Shown in pieces: positions 59,901-64,000 of a DNA stretch of 64,000 nt. Position numbers and translations under genes: made by a program. Source of the DNA: Botryococcus braunii. Lineage: Eukaryota > Chlorophyta > Trebouxiophyceae. The DNA lies in assembly GCA_002005505.1 (NCBI GenBank), contig KV908686.1, positions 28,501 through 92,500 of the forward strand. The letters are read 5' to 3'. Below the pieces are notes generated by a model. The model saw nothing but the letters and a program-made list of their open reading frames with translations. It was not told where the DNA came from and made no database searches. Position 1 is the stretch's first letter. Each line of letters begins with the position of its first letter.

Positions 59901-62203
59901 TGCAGGGCCATCTTCAAAATTTAGCTCGGGGGGGTGCTGAAGCGCACTCGCAGCTGGACAAACTGCAGAAGATGCAGGAGGGGGTCAGGTTCCAGGGGAA
60001 GTCTCAACATAGACTTCCCCTAGGAACCACCCTCACAAGGGATCAGCGTTATGAACAGCGCCAGGCTAGGAGGGACTCAGTAGGGGTCCCCATGCATGAC
60101 CGTGGCTCAGGCCAGGTACTTGTGAGTGAGCCACCCTTGGTAGGTCTCCCTGATTTGCAGAGGCAGGTTGAGACAGGGGAGGCTATGCTTGGAGAAGATG
60201 TTAGCGAGAAGAGTAGTGGGCTAGAAGTGCCAGCAGCAGGGGATGCACGTAGCCAAAGTGAGCTGGGAACCAGTCATGCTTATGGGGTGCAGCCTGACAC
60301 AGTAGGCGCAGCTCAGGAAAGTCAGAGTAGTGTACCTAGGTGTGAGTCCAGGAGAGAGGGAGAGCTGCTGCTTCCACCTGCATTGAGAAAGGTGAGAGAT
60401 TGTAATGGTGGAGCGCATGAGTCTGACAGTTCAAGAGAGAGAGTTGGGGAGGGCTCTGGCAGTTCTGGCTGTACTGCAGGATCTCAACATAAGGTACAAA
60501 ATGTACCTTATTCTGGGAACTAGGATCAGAGGGATATAAAAGACAACAGTCCCAGGAGTGCTGACAGTACTACAGAGTCTCAGCATAAGGTACAAAATGT
60601 ACCTTATGTCAAGCTGGGAAAGGTTCACGTGCCATCTAACCTGAGGGAAGCCCAATGCTCCCCTCAGTGGGATTTTTGGCAACAAGCAATGAGGGAAGAG
60701 ATGGATTCCCTTGATACCCATGAGGTTTTAGAGTATGTGGACAGACCACATGGACAAAAAGTTATTCCTGTCCATTGGATATTCTCCACTAAAATTGATG
60801 CACATGGGAATGTTACTCGCTTTAATGCGAGGTTAGTTGCCCAAGGGTGTAGACAGATCCCTGGGATAGATGTTGGGGAGGTATTTGCACCCACCAGCAG
60901 CTATGGGGCAAGGAGGGCTGTGCTGCCAGTGGCTGCCACACAGAATCTTGAGATCCACCAAGTGGATATCAAGACGGCTTTTCTCAATGGAGAGTTGGAG
61001 GAAGAGGTCTATGTGACCCAACCACCAGGATTTGAGAATGGCAACACGAGGGTTGTGTGCAGGCTCAGGAAGGCACTATACGGTCTAAAACAAGCCCCAT
61101 GGGCTTGGCACAAGACCTTGACCGACAAGTTGAGCGTGATGGGGTATAGTGTGTGCAAGAGTGATGCGGGTGTATACATCAGGAGGGCCCCTGATGGCAA
61201 CCTGTCCTTTATTCTTGTTTATGTTGATGATCTTCTCATAGTTGCCAGATTGGTTGCAGAGATTGAGTGGGGGAAAGAGTTGTTGAAGAAGGACTTCACC
61301 ATCCATGATTTGGGAGAGGTGAATGATTTCCTGGGGTGTCAGGTCCTACGCAATAGAGTTCAGAGCACTATTTCCATGAGTTGCACTCCCAAGATTGATG
61401 CTCTTGTGGAAAAGTTTGGGGTTGCTGATGATGGGCGTGTGGTTGATACCCCCATGTCCAAGGACTTCGTGGCTAGCAGCAGACCCGAGTCCTCAGATGG
61501 TTTGTCACATGGGGCAGGTACCCCACTGCCACCTGGTCATCGGTACTGTGAGTTGATTGGATCGTTGCTATATATTGCCAATACGACCCGGCCTGACATT
61601 TCTCAGGCTGTTGGAGTGTTGTCAAGGTATAGAATGACACCCACTACCTCACACTGGAATGAGGCCATTCGAGTGCTGAAGTACTTGAGAGATACGAGAG
61701 AATTAGCTCTTACTCTGGGTGGACAGGGGCCTGAGCTAGAAGGCTATGTTGATGCCGACTATGCTGGGGACCTGGACCACAGGTATTCCACCACTGGCTA
61801 TGTTCTATCAGTCTATGGTAGTGCCGTGGTTTGGGGAAGCAAGAAGCAGAGCTCAGTTGCTACCTCAACTGTGCAAGCCGAGTTTATGGCAGCCGGCCAT
61901 AATGTGAAGGAAGCCAACTGGCTTAGGGGCTTCTTGGAAGAGATTGGAGCTGCACCTTGGAGAGTCAAAATTTTCTGTGACAACCAAGGATGCATTTCCA
62001 ATTTACGGAACCCCCTTTATTCCAAATTCACAAAGCATGTTGCAGTAAGCTTCCACTATGCTAGGGAAGCTATGGCACTTGGGCAGGTAGATATCCTCTA
62101 TGTAGAATCTGCTCGAAATGTGGCTGACATTATGACCAAGCCACTTGCTAAGCCCGTGTTTGTTGGTCATCGTGATTCACTAGGTTTGAGAAGATACACA
62201 TAA
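56975..62203 (+). pseudogene. gag-pol: C5 gag-pol with two in-frame TAG codons
   Basis: ATG at 56975 (MTRPQTRSQS). Gag with zinc knuckle CRFCNGTGHFWREC near residue 323; protease WLIDSGASVHLVND near residue 434; integrase with Asp in VHVDTVGP, Asp in SDRGTEF and Glu in NGLAERMNR; linker; RT with KTAFLNGELEEEVY and LVYVDDLLIVA; RNase H DADYAGDLDHRYSTTGYV. TAG interrupts at 59168-59170 (FCA*QGTK, serine in A) and at 60521-60523; the frame is otherwise open for about 1743 codons. The second TAG lies in a roughly 100-bp imperfect tandem duplication (about 60465-60610). Confidence 0.9.
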
Positions 62204-62223
62204 AGCATGCAGGCAAGGGGAAG

Positions 62224-63072
<849 letters not shown>

Positions 63073-63219
63073 AGAAATAGTGATAGTAAGAGTAATGGTA
63101 ATATACACACTCTTGCATATATACACACTGAAGTACAGCCTGAGAAAAGTTTTCAATGCTCGGTATGCTCTACGACTGTTGAGTGAATGCAGTCGTTCCG
63201 TTTGTGTCTCGGCCTCGCA

Positions 63220-63365
<146 letters not shown>

Positions 63366-63757
63366 ACTCTTTGCATCTCCCCTCTTTCTTCCCTAAATCA
63401 GGAGTTGACTGCTGCCCCCAGGGATTGTAAGCTGTAAACGTTGTACACCTGTTGAGAGGATTATTTTATGAACCTGAATGCCATTTCAGCACGCCAGCAT
63501 ACAAATTCAGTATGCATTAATACTGCCTCGCGTTCTGTATTCCAAACCAAACAGCAGTTGCCAAAGTTCTCAGGGATTTTACTTCTGCCACTTGACACAC
63601 AAGTTCAGATTACTGTTTTTAGGGTCCAGATTGGTTCCCACCACCATCCATCATTTCTACTGCCTGCTACCCACCAGTCAGGGTTTACATTTGTCGTTAC
63701 GCGTGTCGGTTGTCGGGCCCCAGCCCCCTGTCTCTCTCCCTCCCTCCCGCCCCCCCC

Positions 63758-63877
<120 letters not shown>

Positions 63878-64000
63878 TCACACCTATGGATGACACCCCA
63901 GCCCCCTGTCTCGCTCCCTCCTGCCCTCTCTCATTTTTGCCGTCCTCAAATGCTGACATCACTGCGCTAATCTATTCCCCACCCTGGCGCTAATCTGTTC

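Overview
The window is a eukaryotic, plant-like graveyard of nested LTR retrotransposons, and I see no host gene, rRNA or tRNA gene in it. Chromodomain Ty3/Gypsy elements, Ty1/Copia elements primed by a half tRNA-iMet, and long trinucleotide microsatellites fit a large streptophyte-type genome (a charophyte alga is one possibility). That assignment is an inference and is weak.

Layout. 1-3112: a near-perfect 1666-bp tandem duplication carrying a non-autonomous Copia-type element (X) set into gag of Copia C1 (minus, 2874-5233). 5234-5739: RT remnant of Copia C1b. 5740-22175: Copia C2 (plus), interrupted by Gypsy G1 (7957-14165) and Gypsy G2 (15760-20617, minus) and broken in its RT by Gypsy G4. 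22176-32364: G4 (minus, pol nearly complete), whose LTR is interrupted by Gypsy G3 (22817-29022, minus). 32365-48253: two Copia copies A and B sharing a middle LTR; A carries G6 (35016-37345), a compact gag-only LTR element. 48374-50201: 5' end of Gypsy G5 (minus), abutting Copia C4 (50202-53935, minus, lacking RT). 53936-55853: AAC/AAT/AGT microsatellites with a 391-bp inverted-repeat element. 55854-62926: Copia C5 (plus) set in a GTA repeat. 62927-64000: GTA and CT repeats.

Three patterns recur. (1) Four Copia elements with related LTRs (C1, C2, A/B, C4) encode, just upstream of gag, a separate protein of about 165-175 residues whose N-terminus resembles the histone H3 tail. In A/B and C4 the alignment is ungapped from residue 1 and methionine sits at the H3K9 position. 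(2) Every Copia-type LTR except the middle A/B one contains two nearly identical copies of a 135-146-nt module. The first copy starts 28-31 nt after a TATA-like box where one is visible and ends CAG|GT; the second ends CAG|G just before the primer-binding site. The interval therefore looks like an intron flanked by direct repeats, and the middle A/B LTR lacks exactly that interval. (3) Four Gypsy families carry a 7-nt arm/4-nt loop/7-nt arm hairpin just before the polypurine tract.

Reading order of insertions: C1 and C2 entered C1b; X entered C1; G1, G2 and G4 entered C2; G3 entered G4; A/B entered G4; G6 entered A; G5 entered C4. Target-site duplications confirm G1 (CAGGG), G2 (TCAGT), G3 (GGTGG) and G6 (AATAT). 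Copy B differs from A by at least ten single-base deletions and no insertion that I noticed, so decay and consensus sequencing error cannot be told apart here.
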